Part shown: positions 40,467 through 49,576 of the stretch, one piece after another
Position numbering within the stretch: position 1 is the stretch's first letter
How the letters are laid out: every line of letters starts with the position of its first letter
Assembly: GCA_022653075.1 (NCBI GenBank)
Contig: JALCSB010000008.1
Coordinates: 48,754-112,753, forward strand
Length of the DNA: 64,000 nt
Origin: Intestinimonas sp.
GTDB taxonomy: Bacteria > Bacillota > Clostridia > Oscillospirales > Oscillospiraceae
Reading direction: 5' to 3'
The notes under the pieces: generated by a model
Database searches by the model: none
The model's input: the letters and a program-made list of their open reading frames with translations, nothing else
What the model was told of the DNA's origin: nothing
Program-made: the position numbers and the translations under genes

Positions 40467-41636
40467 ATGTTTCACGTTAAAACACTCAACCATATTTCTC
40501 CCGCTTGCCGGGAAATTCTGACTCCGGACCGTTATACCATCTCTGAGGAAATGGAAAAGCCGGACGCCATCTTTGTCCGCGCCACCAATATGTTAAATTA
40601 CGAGTTTAATCCCGAACTGCTGTGTATTGCCCGAGCCGGTATCGGCGTCAACAGTATCCCGCTGGACCGCTGCACCGAAGAGGGTATCGCTGTTTTTAAT
40701 TCCCCCGGCGCCAACGCCAACGGCGTCAAAGAGCTGTTCGTATTCGGCCTGTCCATGGCTTCCCGGGACCTTTTGGGCGCGGTAAACTGGGTTTACCACT
40801 ATCATAATGACGGGGTCCCAGTGGAAGTGGCCATGGAGAAAATCAAAAAGCAGTTCTCCGGCCCAGAATACGCCGGGAAAATTCTGGGCGTGGTGGGCAC
40901 TGGCAATGTGGGCAGTTTAACGGCCAACATCGCCCTGGATCTAGGCATGACTGTATATGCTTACGACCCCTACCTGTCCGTAGACGCCGCATGGAAAGTC
41001 TCCCGCGATGTTAAGCGGGTGGCTGATTTTGGCGCACTGCTGCGTTCCTGTGATTATCTCACCCTCCACGTTCCTCTCACTGACGAAACCCGGGACATGG
41101 TCGATGATGACGCGATTGCCTGTATGAAGGACAACGTACGCATCATCAACTACGCTAGGGGCGAGGTAATTAATGAGGACGCCCTGATTCGGGGATTGGA
41201 GAGCGGCAAGATTGCGCGCTATGTCACCGATTTTCCTACCGACCGCCTCATTCGCACCAAAAATGTGGTTGCTACACCCCACCTGGGCGGCACCACGATT
41301 GAAAGCGAAGCCAACTGCGCCGTGATGGCAGCCCGTGAAATGGACGACTATCTCTGCACCGGCAACATTAAAAACTCCGTGAATCTTCCCACACTGGTTC
41401 AGGAACGCAGCGGCATGGCTCGTCTATGTATCATTCATCGGAACGTACCCAATATGCTGGCTTCCATCACCTCCGCGCTCTCCGCTACCGACGTAAACGT
41501 GGAGAATCTGACCAACAAGTCCCGTGGTAATTACGCCTACACCGTGGTGGATGTAAATACCTTGGTGGACCACGATGTAATCCAGAAAATTCGCTCTATC
41601 GGCGGCATTCTGCGGGTACGGGCTTTAAATCACTAA
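40467..41636 (+). CDS. serA: D-3-phosphoglycerate dehydrogenase SerA
   Basis: NAD-dependent oxidation of 3-phosphoglycerate, first step of serine synthesis. The 389-residue product has the 2-hydroxyacid dehydrogenase fold with GVVGTGNVGSL (nucleotide-binding), the catalytic Arg/Glu region ARGEVINEDAL, and PHLGGTTIESEANCA with the catalytic His. A C-terminal ACT domain (MLASITSALSATDVNVENL) suggests serine feedback. It is the shorter type without an intervening domain. I chose ATG 40467, seven bases after GGAGGG. A strong terminator follows. Confidence 0.95.
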   Translation: MFHVKTLNHISPACREILTPDRYTISEEMEKPDAIFVRATNMLNYEFNPELLCIARAGIGVNSIPLDRCTEEGIAVFNSPGANANGVKELFVFGLSMASRDLLGAVNWVYHYHNDGVPVEVAMEKIKKQFSGPEYAGKILGVVGTGNVGSLTANIALDLGMTVYAYDPYLSVDAAWKVSRDVKRVADFGALLRSCDYLTLHVPLTDETRDMVDDDAIACMKDNVRIINYARGEVINEDALIRGLESGKIARYVTDFPTDRLIRTKNVVATPHLGGTTIESEANCAVMAAREMDDYLCTGNIKNSVNLPTLVQERSGMARLCIIHRNVPNMLASITSALSATDVNVENLTNKSRGNYAYTVVDVNTLVDHDVIQKIRSIGGILRVRALNH

Positions 41637-41656
41637 ACGCTTTTCGTTTTGACTGT

Positions 41657-41698
41657 ATAAAAAGCGGCGGCTGGTTGAAACCAGCCGCCGCTTTTTAT
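41657..41698 (+). terminator. Terminator of serC-serA
   Basis: AAAAAGCGGCGGCTGGTT and AACCAGCCGCCGCTTTTT form a long stem with a tiny loop followed by a T-run. It also marks the left boundary of the phage-type cassette. Confidence 0.92.
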
Positions 41699-41793
41699 AC
41701 TTCTGAGCACGAAAACAAGCCTCTTTTTACTCTTATATGCACCAAATAATACAACATTTTTCTTCTGCCCTCCACAAGTGTGAGGTGAAACCG

Positions 41794-42093
41794 ATGAAGA
41801 CAGAGCGAGACCGCCGGGAACAAATTCTGAAACGGATGGAACTTCTGGCATCCTGCAAAGTAAACGATGCCGTCAAGCTGGCTTTTCTGGATGGCAAACA
41901 GTTGGATAAGATTGACAAGCTGGACCTGAAATGTTTGACCGAATTCCGCCGGCACGGGAACGGCGCAGTGGAACTGAAGCTGCTGGACCGGACCCTGACC
42001 CTAGAAAAGCTGTATGCCATGCTTCAGGATGACAGCGAGGACGCAGACGCTTTTTTCCGGGCGCTGGAAGGGACACGTGAGCATGAGAGCTGA
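41794..42093 (+). CDS. Small protein at the head of the phage-type cassette
   Basis: 99 residues, strongly helical and charged (RREQILKRMELLASCKVNDAVKLAFLDG, LEKLYAMLQDDSEDADAFFRAL). It occupies the place of the small terminase subunit in PBSX-like clusters, but I see no helix-turn-helix to confirm that. GTGAGGTG lies six bases before the ATG at 41794. It is nine bases upstream of the large terminase gene. Role in packaging is inferred from position only. Confidence 0.75.
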   Translation: MKTERDRREQILKRMELLASCKVNDAVKLAFLDGKQLDKIDKLDLKCLTEFRRHGNGAVELKLLDRTLTLEKLYAMLQDDSEDADAFFRALEGTREHES

Positions 42094-42102
42094 ACGATTG
42101 TT

Positions 42103-43353
42103 ATGAAACCACTGTCTTTTTCCCAAAAACAAAACGCGGTACTGGCCTGGTGGCATGACCCGTTCTACCGGAACTGTGAGGCAATCATCTGCGACGGTGC
42201 CGTGCGGAGCGGAAAGACCTTCTGCCTGGGACTGTCCTTTTTTTTATGGGCCATGGCACGATTTCAGCGGCAGCAGTTTGCTCTGTGCGCCCGTAGCGTA
42301 GGTGCGGTACGGCGCAACCTTTTGCCTCCGGCACTGACGGTTCTGCGGAAGCTTGGGTTTCAGGTCACGGAGCGGGTCTCCCAGAGCAAGCTCACGGTCC
42401 GATACGGCCGGCGTGAGAATATCTTTTTCCTTTTTGGCGGCAAAGACGAGGCCAGCGCCGCGGGCATTCAAGGCATTACACTGGCCGGTCTCCTTCTGGA
42501 CGAGGTAGTCCTGATGCCCCGCTCTTTCGTGGAGCAGGCCTGCGCCCGCTGCTCGGTAGAAGGCAGCCGGCTGTGGTTTTCCTGCAATCCGGAAGGGCCC
42601 GGCCACTGGTTCTACCAGGAGTGGATTCAAAAGCAGAAGGAAAGACGGGCCTGCTACTTTCACTTCACCATGGAGGACAATCCTGCCCTCTCCCCGCGAA
42701 CCCGGGCGGCCTACCGGACCCGGTTCCGCGGAACCTTTTACCGGCGGTTCGTCCTGGGCGAGTGGACAGCGGCGGAGGGACTGGTTTACAGCTTTTTCGA
42801 CCCGGCCAAGGCCCCGCCCCCACCGTGCGGCCCTTTTTCCCACTGGCGTATTTCCTGCGATTATGGCACAGTCAATCCCGCTTCCTTCGGCCTGTGGGGT
42901 CAAAAAAACGGGACTTGGTACCGGGTGGCGGAATATTACTACGACTCCCGGCTGGAAGGACGGCAGAAAACCGACGGGGAATACGTGAAGGATCTAGTGC
43001 GACTGGCCAGCGGGCGGAAAATTGAACAGGTCATTGTAGACCCGTCGGCGGCCAGCTTTCTGGAAGCCCTGCGCCGGGAGGGCTGGCCGGTGCGAAAAGC
43101 GGACAACGATGTGCTGGCGGGTATCCATATCACGGCTGAGGCCCTCCAGACACAGGCACTGGTGATCTGTAACACTTGCCCCGACATTCTGAGGGAATTT
43201 GGCCTTTACCGTTGGGACAGCCGGGCAGGCGGGCAGGACACTGTGCGGAAGGAATACGACCACGCCATGGATGACATGCGCTATTTTGCCATGAGTCTGA
43301 GGGAAAGCAGGCCGGTCTGGAGCGCGGGCTGGGCGGAGCGGGGCAAATTCTGA
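42103..43353 (+). CDS. Phage terminase large subunit (PBSX XtmB type)
   Basis: DNA-packaging motor. The 416-residue product has a Walker A (GAVRSGKT, residues 32-39), Walker B (LLLDEV, 130-135), coupling motif (FSCNPEGPGHW) and a C-terminal RNase H-like nuclease with acidic residues in SCDYGTVNPASF and VIVDPSAASF. All catalytic elements look intact, so the motor could function. The gene precedes portal by 20 bases. Confidence 0.95.
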   Translation: MKPLSFSQKQNAVLAWWHDPFYRNCEAIICDGAVRSGKTFCLGLSFFLWAMARFQRQQFALCARSVGAVRRNLLPPALTVLRKLGFQVTERVSQSKLTVRYGRRENIFFLFGGKDEASAAGIQGITLAGLLLDEVVLMPRSFVEQACARCSVEGSRLWFSCNPEGPGHWFYQEWIQKQKERRACYFHFTMEDNPALSPRTRAAYRTRFRGTFYRRFVLGEWTAAEGLVYSFFDPAKAPPPPCGPFSHWRISCDYGTVNPASFGLWGQKNGTWYRVAEYYYDSRLEGRQKTDGEYVKDLVRLASGRKIEQVIVDPSAASFLEALRREGWPVRKADNDVLAGIHITAEALQTQALVICNTCPDILREFGLYRWDSRAGGQDTVRKEYDHAMDDMRYFAMSLRESRPVWSAGWAERGKF

Positions 43354-43373
43354 AGAAACGAGGGTGATCCTAT

Positions 43374-44546
43374 ATGGGATGGCCGAAACGGACAGCTGAC
43401 ACAGACAAAATACCGGCAGCGGCAGCGGTACAGTTAAGGAACGGAGGGCGGCATCCCTTCGGACTTCTGGACGGCTATGTTCCTCTGCGCAACGGGGAAA
43501 TCGCACTGTACCGTCAGATTAGAGAAGCCGTTCCTATTGTGGACGCCGCTATCCTGAAGCTGATCCGACTAAGCGGCGGCGTACAGATTCAGTGCGGCGA
43601 CCAGCGCGCACAGGTAGACCTGACAGATTTTTTGACTCACGTAAATACCGGTCGGGGGCAGCGGGGCCTGCAGTCCTTTCTCGACTGTTATCTGGACACC
43701 ATGCTGACCTGCGGCCGGGGTATCGGAGAATTGGTGCTAACCCGAGACCGTCGGGAGATTGCCGCCCTGCTGTGCGGCAATCCCGCGGATTTGGAGATCC
43801 GGGAGGGAAATTCTCCCCTGGAAACCACACTGTGCGCCCGGCGGGAAAACGGAACCATTGAGGCCCTTCCCTGTCAGGATTTGCTGCTGTTTACCCCGTT
43901 TCAGCCTGAGACCGACAGCCCTTACGGGGTATCACTGCTGCGGTCCATGCCCTTTCTGACTGAAATTCTCCTGAAAATCTATCAGGCCACCGGCATGAAC
44001 TGGGAACGCATGGGAAACGTACGTTTCGCCGTGGTATGCAAACCCGGCAGCGACAGCACGGACAGAGTCTACGCGCAGGAACGGTGTCAGGCCCTGGCCC
44101 GGGAGTGGAGCGCCGCCATGCAGGCAGGCAAACAGGGCAGCGTCCGCGACTTTGTGGCCGTGGGCGACGTAGACATCAAGGTCATCGGCGCAGACAACCA
44201 GGTGTTGGATAGCCAGGTACCCGTGCGGCAGATATTGGAGCAGCTAATCGCCCGCACGGGTATTCCACCCTTCCTGCTGGGCCTGTCCTGGTCCTCCACC
44301 GAACGCATGAGCGCCCAGCAGGCCGACATGATGACCAGTGAAATCACCGCCATCCGCCGGACGCTGAACCCGGTGGTAGAGCGCATCTGTGAACTGTGGC
44401 TACGCCTACACGGTTTTAGCGGCGGCGCAGAGGTCCAATGGGACGATATCAACCTTCAGGACGAAGTAGAAGAAGCCAAGGCCACCCTCTATTTACAGCA
44501 GGCAAAAAACCTAGAGCTGGAAGCCAGCACCGGAACACACATATAA
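43374..44546 (+). CDS. Phage portal protein
   Basis: 390-residue protein of the PBSX/SPP1-like portal type: N-terminal PIVDAAILKLIRLSGG, LDTMLTCGRGIGELV, long central beta region, KIYQATGMNWERMGNV, and the C-terminal helical crown. Forms the dodecameric channel at one capsid vertex. Position between terminase and protease genes is canonical. The C-terminal end is short and Lys/Glu-rich (EEAKATLYLQQAKNLELEA). Confidence 0.9.
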   Translation: MGWPKRTADTDKIPAAAAVQLRNGGRHPFGLLDGYVPLRNGEIALYRQIREAVPIVDAAILKLIRLSGGVQIQCGDQRAQVDLTDFLTHVNTGRGQRGLQSFLDCYLDTMLTCGRGIGELVLTRDRREIAALLCGNPADLEIREGNSPLETTLCARRENGTIEALPCQDLLLFTPFQPETDSPYGVSLLRSMPFLTEILLKIYQATGMNWERMGNVRFAVVCKPGSDSTDRVYAQERCQALAREWSAAMQAGKQGSVRDFVAVGDVDIKVIGADNQVLDSQVPVRQILEQLIARTGIPPFLLGLSWSSTERMSAQQADMMTSEITAIRRTLNPVVERICELWLRLHGFSGGAEVQWDDINLQDEVEEAKATLYLQQAKNLELEASTGTHI

Positions 44547-44562
44547 AAATGGGAGGCAGGAC

Positions 44563-45498
44563 ATGGAAGTCAGAAAAGAAGCCGGCATAAACGCCGGAAC
44601 AGTACCAGATGAAAACAATCTGGAACTCATTAGTACCTGGAGCCGCCGGCCGCTGACGGCAGAGGAGGTCTACATCTTTTCCCTGCGGTTGTGCGACAAC
44701 GAAATCGACCGGGACTGGGAACGCTTTTCCCCCACCGCACTGGAGGAGCTGGCCGGGCGCTTTGTGGGCAAAAGTGGCATCTTCGACCACGATTGGAGCG
44801 CTGGGAAACAGACCGCCCGCATTTACCGGGCGGAGGTCGTGACAGAGTCCGGGGTCACCACCGCAGCGGGTGACGAAAGCCGCTATGTAAAAGCCTGGGC
44901 CTACCTGCTGCGCACTGAGGCCAACCGGAACCTAATCGCTGAGATTGAGGGCGGAATCAAAAAGGAGATTTCCGTGGGCTGCGCCGTGGCCCGCTCGATC
45001 TGCTCCATCTGCGGTAACGACATAAACGACCGGGAGCTCTGCCACCATATGAAGGGCCGAACCTATAACCAGAAACTGTGCTGGGCGGAGCTGGACGGCG
45101 TGACCGACGCCTATGAGTGGTCCTTCGTTGCGGTTCCTGCTCAGCGGAACGCCGGCGTTCTAAAAAAATCCTATAGCGGAATGGAGCTAAAAACAGCACT
45201 GGCGGGAAACGGCCCCCTGCTGGAACAGCTTAAGTCATTGGAACATGAGGCCGAACTGGGGCGCCGTTATTTGAGCGGATTGCGCCGGGAGGTGGTACGC
45301 CTAGGCTGTCTGGCGGAGAAAAATCTGGATACCGGGACTTTAGAGACCATTGCGGGCAAGCTGGACGAACTGGAGCTGAAGGCGTTGAGAAAGAGTTTCC
45401 AGCAGCGGGCGGAGGACCGTTATCCCGGCGGAGTCCAGCTGACATACCGCACCGAAGCACAGGAGAGCACTGCGGGCGACGGAGATTACCAAATCTAA
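44563..45498 (+). CDS. Putative prohead protease/scaffold with cysteine cluster (XkdF-position)
   Basis: 311-residue protein at the protease/scaffold position. N-terminal half: a protease-like fold with FDHDWSAGKQTARIYRAEVV and SVGC at the possible catalytic Ser/Cys region. It contains CSICGNDINDRELCHHMKG, a C-x2-C...C-H pattern that probably binds zinc. The C-terminal third is helical and charged (EQLKSLEHEAELGRRYLSGLRREVV), as in scaffold tails. Catalytic residues cannot be fixed by eye; protease is inferred from position and layout. Confidence 0.75.
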   Translation: MEVRKEAGINAGTVPDENNLELISTWSRRPLTAEEVYIFSLRLCDNEIDRDWERFSPTALEELAGRFVGKSGIFDHDWSAGKQTARIYRAEVVTESGVTTAAGDESRYVKAWAYLLRTEANRNLIAEIEGGIKKEISVGCAVARSICSICGNDINDRELCHHMKGRTYNQKLCWAELDGVTDAYEWSFVAVPAQRNAGVLKKSYSGMELKTALAGNGPLLEQLKSLEHEAELGRRYLSGLRREVVRLGCLAEKNLDTGTLETIAGKLDELELKALRKSFQQRAEDRYPGGVQLTYRTEAQESTAGDGDYQI

Positions 45499-45529
45499 AC
45501 CCCGCGGTGGAAAAGAAAGGAGAACCTGC

Positions 45530-45886
45530 ATGAGCAAACGTATTTCATTTGAGGAAATTGGCAGCATAACAGCCACCTTTTTCGCTGCCAGCGGCGTAAA
45601 GGCCGGTCAGGTGGTCAAGGTGAGCGGGAATGGAACGGCGGCCCCCTGCGCAGACGGAGATAAATTCTGTGGCGTGGCACTCTCCGTCTCTTCCGACGGT
45701 TTCACCGGCGTACAGGTAGGCGGCTTTACAACGCTGCCCGCCGAAAACGGCGGCATCGTCCCCGGCTGGGCCGAGTTGTGCGCCGACGGCAGCGGCGGCG
45801 TCAAAACGGCTGCCAGCGGTGCCGGCCGAGAGTATCTGGTGGTCTCCACCGATGCGGCGGCAGGCACTGTCACCATCTGTCTGTAA
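45530..45886 (+). CDS. Putative capsid decoration/stabilising protein
   Basis: 118-residue Gly/Ala/Val-rich beta protein (GQVVKVSGNGTAAPCADGDKFCGVALSV, GFTGVQVGGFTTLP, VPGWAELCADGSGGV). The composition and position directly before the major capsid gene match head decoration proteins of the DUF2190/lambda D type. AAAGGAG precedes the ATG. It overlaps nothing; 20 bases separate it from the capsid gene. Confidence 0.75.
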   Translation: MSKRISFEEIGSITATFFAASGVKAGQVVKVSGNGTAAPCADGDKFCGVALSVSSDGFTGVQVGGFTTLPAENGGIVPGWAELCADGSGGVKTAASGAGREYLVVSTDAAAGTVTICL

Positions 45887-45906
45887 GTAAAAGGGAGGTT
45901 ACACCT

Positions 45907-46935
45907 ATGGCATATCACTGCGAGAATCTGAAGCTGGAAAAGGGCATGTACCACCAGGCGGGCCAGTCTTTTTCTCAGGTACTGGAGCATGAGGACCCCT
46001 CGGCCCAGTATAAAGGGACCCCTATGGAGGGACTGGACGCCTTTCAGCGCCAGCTCAAGCGTTTTGATATTCGAGTAAAGGGCGCAGGCAGCGACATTGT
46101 AGAGAAATTCTTCCGCACATCCGACTCCGCCGTGCTGTTCCCAGAGTACATCGCCCGTTCGGTCCGGCAAGGCATGGAGGAGGCCAATCTTCTGCCCGAC
46201 ATCACCGCAGCGGTGACCCGCTTTGATGGACTGGATTACCGCTCCATAGCCTCAGTCCCAGACGATGAAAAAAAGCTGCGTCGGGTAGATGAAGGAGCTG
46301 CCATACCGGCCACCACGGTCAAAACCCAGGAAAATCTGGTGAAACTGCACAAACGCGGACGAATGCTGGTCGCCTCCTATGAGGCGATTCGTTACCAGAA
46401 GCTGGACCTGTTTTCCGTCACGCTGCGTCAGATCGGCGCCCACATCAGCAGAATGCTGCTGGAGGACGCCATCGACGTACTGATAAACGGGGATGACAAT
46501 GGAAACGCTGCTCAGGTATTGAGCATCGGCGCCTCTCCCATCGGGGGTACCGCCGGTACGGTGAGCTACGACGCACTGGTGGATTTCTGGGCCCAGTTCG
46601 ACCCCTACGAAATGAACACGATTCTGGTGCCCAGCGACGTGATGGTGGGGATGCTGAAGCTGGAGGAATTCCAAAACCCCCTGACCGGCCTCAACTTCCA
46701 GGGTACCGGCAAGCTGGCAACCCCCCTGGGTGCCAAACTGCTGCGCACTTCCGCCCTTAACGGAGGCAGGCTTATCGGTCTGGATAAGAATTACGCGCTG
46801 GAACTGGTGCAGGGCAGTGATGTTGTCGTGGAGTACGACAAGCTTATCGACCGCCAGCTGGAGCGGGCCGCGATTACCACCATCGCCGGTTTTGCTAAGA
46901 TCTTTGCCGACGCGGCCAAGGTTTTGACAGTTTAA
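45907..46935 (+). CDS. Major capsid protein (HK97 fold, PBSX XkdG position)
   Basis: 342-residue shell protein. It has an N-terminal arm (about residues 1-80), VLFPEYIARSVRQGMEEANLLPDITAAV, an E-loop region around KKLRRVDEGAAIPATTVKT, HISRMLLEDAIDVLINGDDNG in the spine helix, and TLATPLGAKLLRTSALN-like A-domain strands. This is the HK97 layout. ATG 45907 follows GGGAGGT at seven bases. Upstream codons in frame overlap the decoration gene and are not coding. Confidence 0.9.
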   Translation: MAYHCENLKLEKGMYHQAGQSFSQVLEHEDPSAQYKGTPMEGLDAFQRQLKRFDIRVKGAGSDIVEKFFRTSDSAVLFPEYIARSVRQGMEEANLLPDITAAVTRFDGLDYRSIASVPDDEKKLRRVDEGAAIPATTVKTQENLVKLHKRGRMLVASYEAIRYQKLDLFSVTLRQIGAHISRMLLEDAIDVLINGDDNGNAAQVLSIGASPIGGTAGTVSYDALVDFWAQFDPYEMNTILVPSDVMVGMLKLEEFQNPLTGLNFQGTGKLATPLGAKLLRTSALNGGRLIGLDKNYALELVQGSDVVVEYDKLIDRQLERAAITTIAGFAKIFADAAKVLTV

Positions 46936-46954
46936 TCTTCCGGGAGGCAAACGG

Positions 46955-47317
46955 ATGACAGAAGAAATTATGGCGCTGGCCCGGTCTCTGGGCGGCCTAG
47001 GCGAGGAAGAAGATTCGCGCCTGCTGCCCCTGTGTCAGGCTGCAGAAGCAGAGTTGACCGGACGGCTTCGCGAGGGGATCGCGCCGGAGGATTGCGCCCA
47101 AGCTTTTTCGCTGGCCGCCGCGTGGCTAGCTCTGGCCGACCGGTCTGCCGGGCAGGAGACCGACGGCGTAACCGGCTTTACGGCCGGCAGTTTTACGGTC
47201 CGCCGCGAGGGGGGCGAAGCCCGGCAGGCAGTGGAAACCCTTCGGAGACGGGCGGAGGCCATTCTGGCCCCCTGGCTCAAAGACGGCGGGTTCGCTTTTC
47301 AGGGGGTGGTCGGATGA
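46955..47317 (+). CDS. Head-tail connector (gp6-like/XkdH position)
   Basis: 120-residue helical protein (MTEEIMALARSLGG, LLPLCQAAEAELTGRLREG, AFSLAAAWLALADRSAG, ARQAVETLRRRAEAILAPWL). Size and all-helical composition fit connector proteins that dock on the portal. It follows the capsid gene by 19 bases and overlaps the next gene by ATGA. Confidence 0.75.
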   Translation: MTEEIMALARSLGGLGEEEDSRLLPLCQAAEAELTGRLREGIAPEDCAQAFSLAAAWLALADRSAGQETDGVTGFTAGSFTVRREGGEARQAVETLRRRAEAILAPWLKDGGFAFQGVVG

Positions 47318-47658
47318 TGGCACAGGAGGTCTGTACGCGCCTGTTGGACCGCTACGGACAGGCGGTAACGCTCCATTACGGGATAAGTGGAACCATACGG
47401 ACGGTCCGGGCATTGGTTCAGCCCGTGCTGACCCATCAGGAGGACTGGCGGCAGGAGGTCCCCTCCCCCATGGGTGTAGTACGGAAGGACCAGTTTCTGT
47501 ACTTCGGACCGGCGAATGCATCGCTGGATGGCGTAACGGATCTCTCCTGCGGAGGAACTGATTATGAGCCGCAGGCGGCCCAGCCCATACAGTCAGGCCG
47601 TGGGGTCTCACATTGGTGGGCCGTGCTGCGTGTCCGTGACGAGGAGGCAAAAGCATGA
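47314..47658 (+). CDS. Head closure/minor protein (XkdI position)
   Basis: 114-residue beta-rich protein (VCTRLLDRYGQAVTLHYG, VRALVQPVLTHQEDWRQEVPSPMGVVRKDQFLYFGP). It resembles head-closure proteins that follow the gp6-like connector. Starts at ATG 47314 (or 47317) in an ATGA overlap with the preceding gene and overlaps the following gene by four bases. Confidence 0.65.
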   Translation: MMAQEVCTRLLDRYGQAVTLHYGISGTIRTVRALVQPVLTHQEDWRQEVPSPMGVVRKDQFLYFGPANASLDGVTDLSCGGTDYEPQAAQPIQSGRGVSHWWAVLRVRDEEAKA

Positions 47659-48152
47659 CAGCTCTGGAACATATCCGGAAACTCATGACGGAACTTCTCA
47701 TGGCAGCGGGGCTGGATGCGGTGACCGCGTGGCCGGAGAGCCGACGGACCCGCCATATCGGCGCAACGGCAGCCGTGTCTATCCGAGCCTGTGAGAGCGG
47801 ACCGGGCAGTTTTTGCGACTACCTGGGAGAGCAATATGATACGAAGAGTGAAACCTGGAGGGAACTGTACGGGAAAAAGATGAAAATAACTTTCGGGTTG
47901 GACCTGTACGCCCCTAGGGAGGGCGGCGCGGCGACCTGCCAGTCTGCCTTTGACCGTCTGGCGGGTGCCCTTCAAAGCGGTGGCCCATCCGGACTTTCCG
48001 TTTTGTCTCTCACCCAGGGAGAAACGGCTTTTGACCGGGACACAGAACTTTACCACTGTCCGGTAACGGCGGTGTGCCAGGCCTGTCTCTATGCAACGGC
48101 GGAGGAAGGCGGCGCCTTTCTGGACTTTGAGGTGAAAGGAGCAAAAATATGA
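47655..48152 (+). CDS. Tail completion/neck protein (XkdJ position)
   Basis: 165-residue protein (ALEHIRKLMTELLMAAGLDAVTAWPE, ITFGLDLYAPREGG, CQSAFDRLAGAL). Mixed alpha-beta pattern like neck or tail-terminator proteins located between head-closure and sheath genes in myophages. Not recognised at motif level; call is positional. It overlaps its neighbours by four bases each side. Confidence 0.65.
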   Translation: MTALEHIRKLMTELLMAAGLDAVTAWPESRRTRHIGATAAVSIRACESGPGSFCDYLGEQYDTKSETWRELYGKKMKITFGLDLYAPREGGAATCQSAFDRLAGALQSGGPSGLSVLSLTQGETAFDRDTELYHCPVTAVCQACLYATAEEGGAFLDFEVKGAKI

Positions 48153-49171
48153 GCATAGTAACACACGAGCGGCCGGGGGTCTATTCCTCCTATACCGTAT
48201 CCTCCGTGGTGAGCGGCAGCACCGGTGGGAAAGCAGTGGGTCTTGCGGCCCTGTGCCAAACGGGGACAGCAGGCGTTCCCGTTCAGGTGACCCGGTATGA
48301 AGATGCCGCAAGTGCCTTCGGCTCGGAAAGCGGCCTGACAGAGCTGACCCGCCTGCTTTTGGAAAACGGCGCCTCGGCGGTCTGGGCGGTGCCGGTGGCG
48401 TCAGAGAGTGGTTACGCCGCGGCTTTCACCGCGCTGGAAGCAGTGGAAAGCATCGCCGTCACGGTATGTGACAGCTCATCACTTACCGTGCAGCAGGCCC
48501 TGCGGGATAGCGTGTGCGCCGCTTCCCAGGCCCGGCGGGAACGAATCGGCGTAGTGTGCGGCGCAAGCGGAGAGAGCGTGAGCGCATTGGTAAACCGGGC
48601 GGCGGAACTCAACAGCGAACGGATGGTGCTGACCGCACCCGGCGGTATGGAGCTGGCAGCCGCTGTAGCCGGCGCCATCGCAGGCGAAAGCGACCCCGCC
48701 GTGCCATTGGGTGGTGCCGAGCTGACCGGCACAGATCCAGTATCTGTTACTTACAATGACAACGAAATCGATCTGCTGGTGCGGGGTGGCGTGACGCCGC
48801 TGGAGACGGTGGCGGGCGTAACCTCCGTGGTACGGGCGGTCACCACCCGCACCAAAACCGGCGAGAGCGCCGACAACACCTGGCGGGAGTTGTCTACTAT
48901 TCTGATTGTAGATGACGTAATCCCCGGCGTGCGCAGCAGCCTGCGCAGCAAATTCCGCAGGGCCAAGAACACGGAACAGTCCCGCGGGGCCATTCGCACC
49001 CAAGTGGTCGTGGAACTGGAAAACCGGATAAGCCGGGAGATTATCACCAGTTATGGCAACGTGGCGGCAGAGGCATTGGAGTCTGACCCCACAATTTGCC
49101 TGGTGACCTTTTCTTTCACGTTGGCCCACGGCCTCAACCAGATCTGGCTGACTGCTCACATCACGGTATAA
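48149..49171 (+). CDS. Contractile tail sheath protein (XkdK family)
   Basis: 340-residue sheath protein. N-terminus HERPGVYSSYTVSSVV is the standard sheath beginning, followed by AVGLAALCQTG and YEDAASAFG; the C-terminal fold contains GGVTPLETVAGVTSVVRAVTT, RELSTILIVDDV and RSSLRSKFRRAKNT, which form the inter-subunit handshake region. PBSX XkdK is roughly a third longer, so the outer sheath domain is reduced. Its presence establishes that the tail is contractile. Confidence 0.93.
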   Translation: MSIVTHERPGVYSSYTVSSVVSGSTGGKAVGLAALCQTGTAGVPVQVTRYEDAASAFGSESGLTELTRLLLENGASAVWAVPVASESGYAAAFTALEAVESIAVTVCDSSSLTVQQALRDSVCAASQARRERIGVVCGASGESVSALVNRAAELNSERMVLTAPGGMELAAAVAGAIAGESDPAVPLGGAELTGTDPVSVTYNDNEIDLLVRGGVTPLETVAGVTSVVRAVTTRTKTGESADNTWRELSTILIVDDVIPGVRSSLRSKFRRAKNTEQSRGAIRTQVVVELENRISREIITSYGNVAAEALESDPTICLVTFSFTLAHGLNQIWLTAHITV

Positions 49172-49183
49172 GGAGGCAAAAGC

Positions 49184-49573
49184 ATGAACGTAGCAGGATT
49201 CCCCACCAGCAGTGACATCTATTTGGAAGCCAACGGGAAAAAGATCGCGGTGGTGCAGAGCTATAGTGCAAAGTCCACCAAGACCAGCCGTTCGGTGGAA
49301 GCTTTTGGCGAGGATCAGCCCGTGACCACAATACCCGGTCAGCGCAGTCATATCATCGAGCTGACACGGCTGTACGCCACCGACGAAGCGATTCAGGACG
49401 GTATCAACTTTCACGACCTGGAGGACTTTTCCCTGGTCATCTGTAAACCGGACCGGAAAATCATCTATTCAGGTTGTCAGTGGAGTGCCATCGCAGAAAC
49501 TGGCTCGCTGGGCGCTATGGTAGTGGAAAAGATCACCATCGTAGCGGCCAAACGTATTGAAACCGAGGTGTAA
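49184..49573 (+). CDS. Tail tube protein (XkdM family)
   Basis: 129-residue tube protein (SDIYLEANGKKIAVVQSYSAKSTKTS, VEAFGEDQPVTTIPGQRSHIIELTRLY, VICKPDRKIIYSGCQWSAI). The strand order fits the gp19/XkdM fold that forms the inner tube under the sheath. It directly follows the sheath gene, as in PBSX and pyocins. Confidence 0.9.
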   Translation: MNVAGFPTSSDIYLEANGKKIAVVQSYSAKSTKTSRSVEAFGEDQPVTTIPGQRSHIIELTRLYATDEAIQDGINFHDLEDFSLVICKPDRKIIYSGCQWSAIAETGSLGAMVVEKITIVAAKRIETEV

Positions 49574-49576
49574 TTC

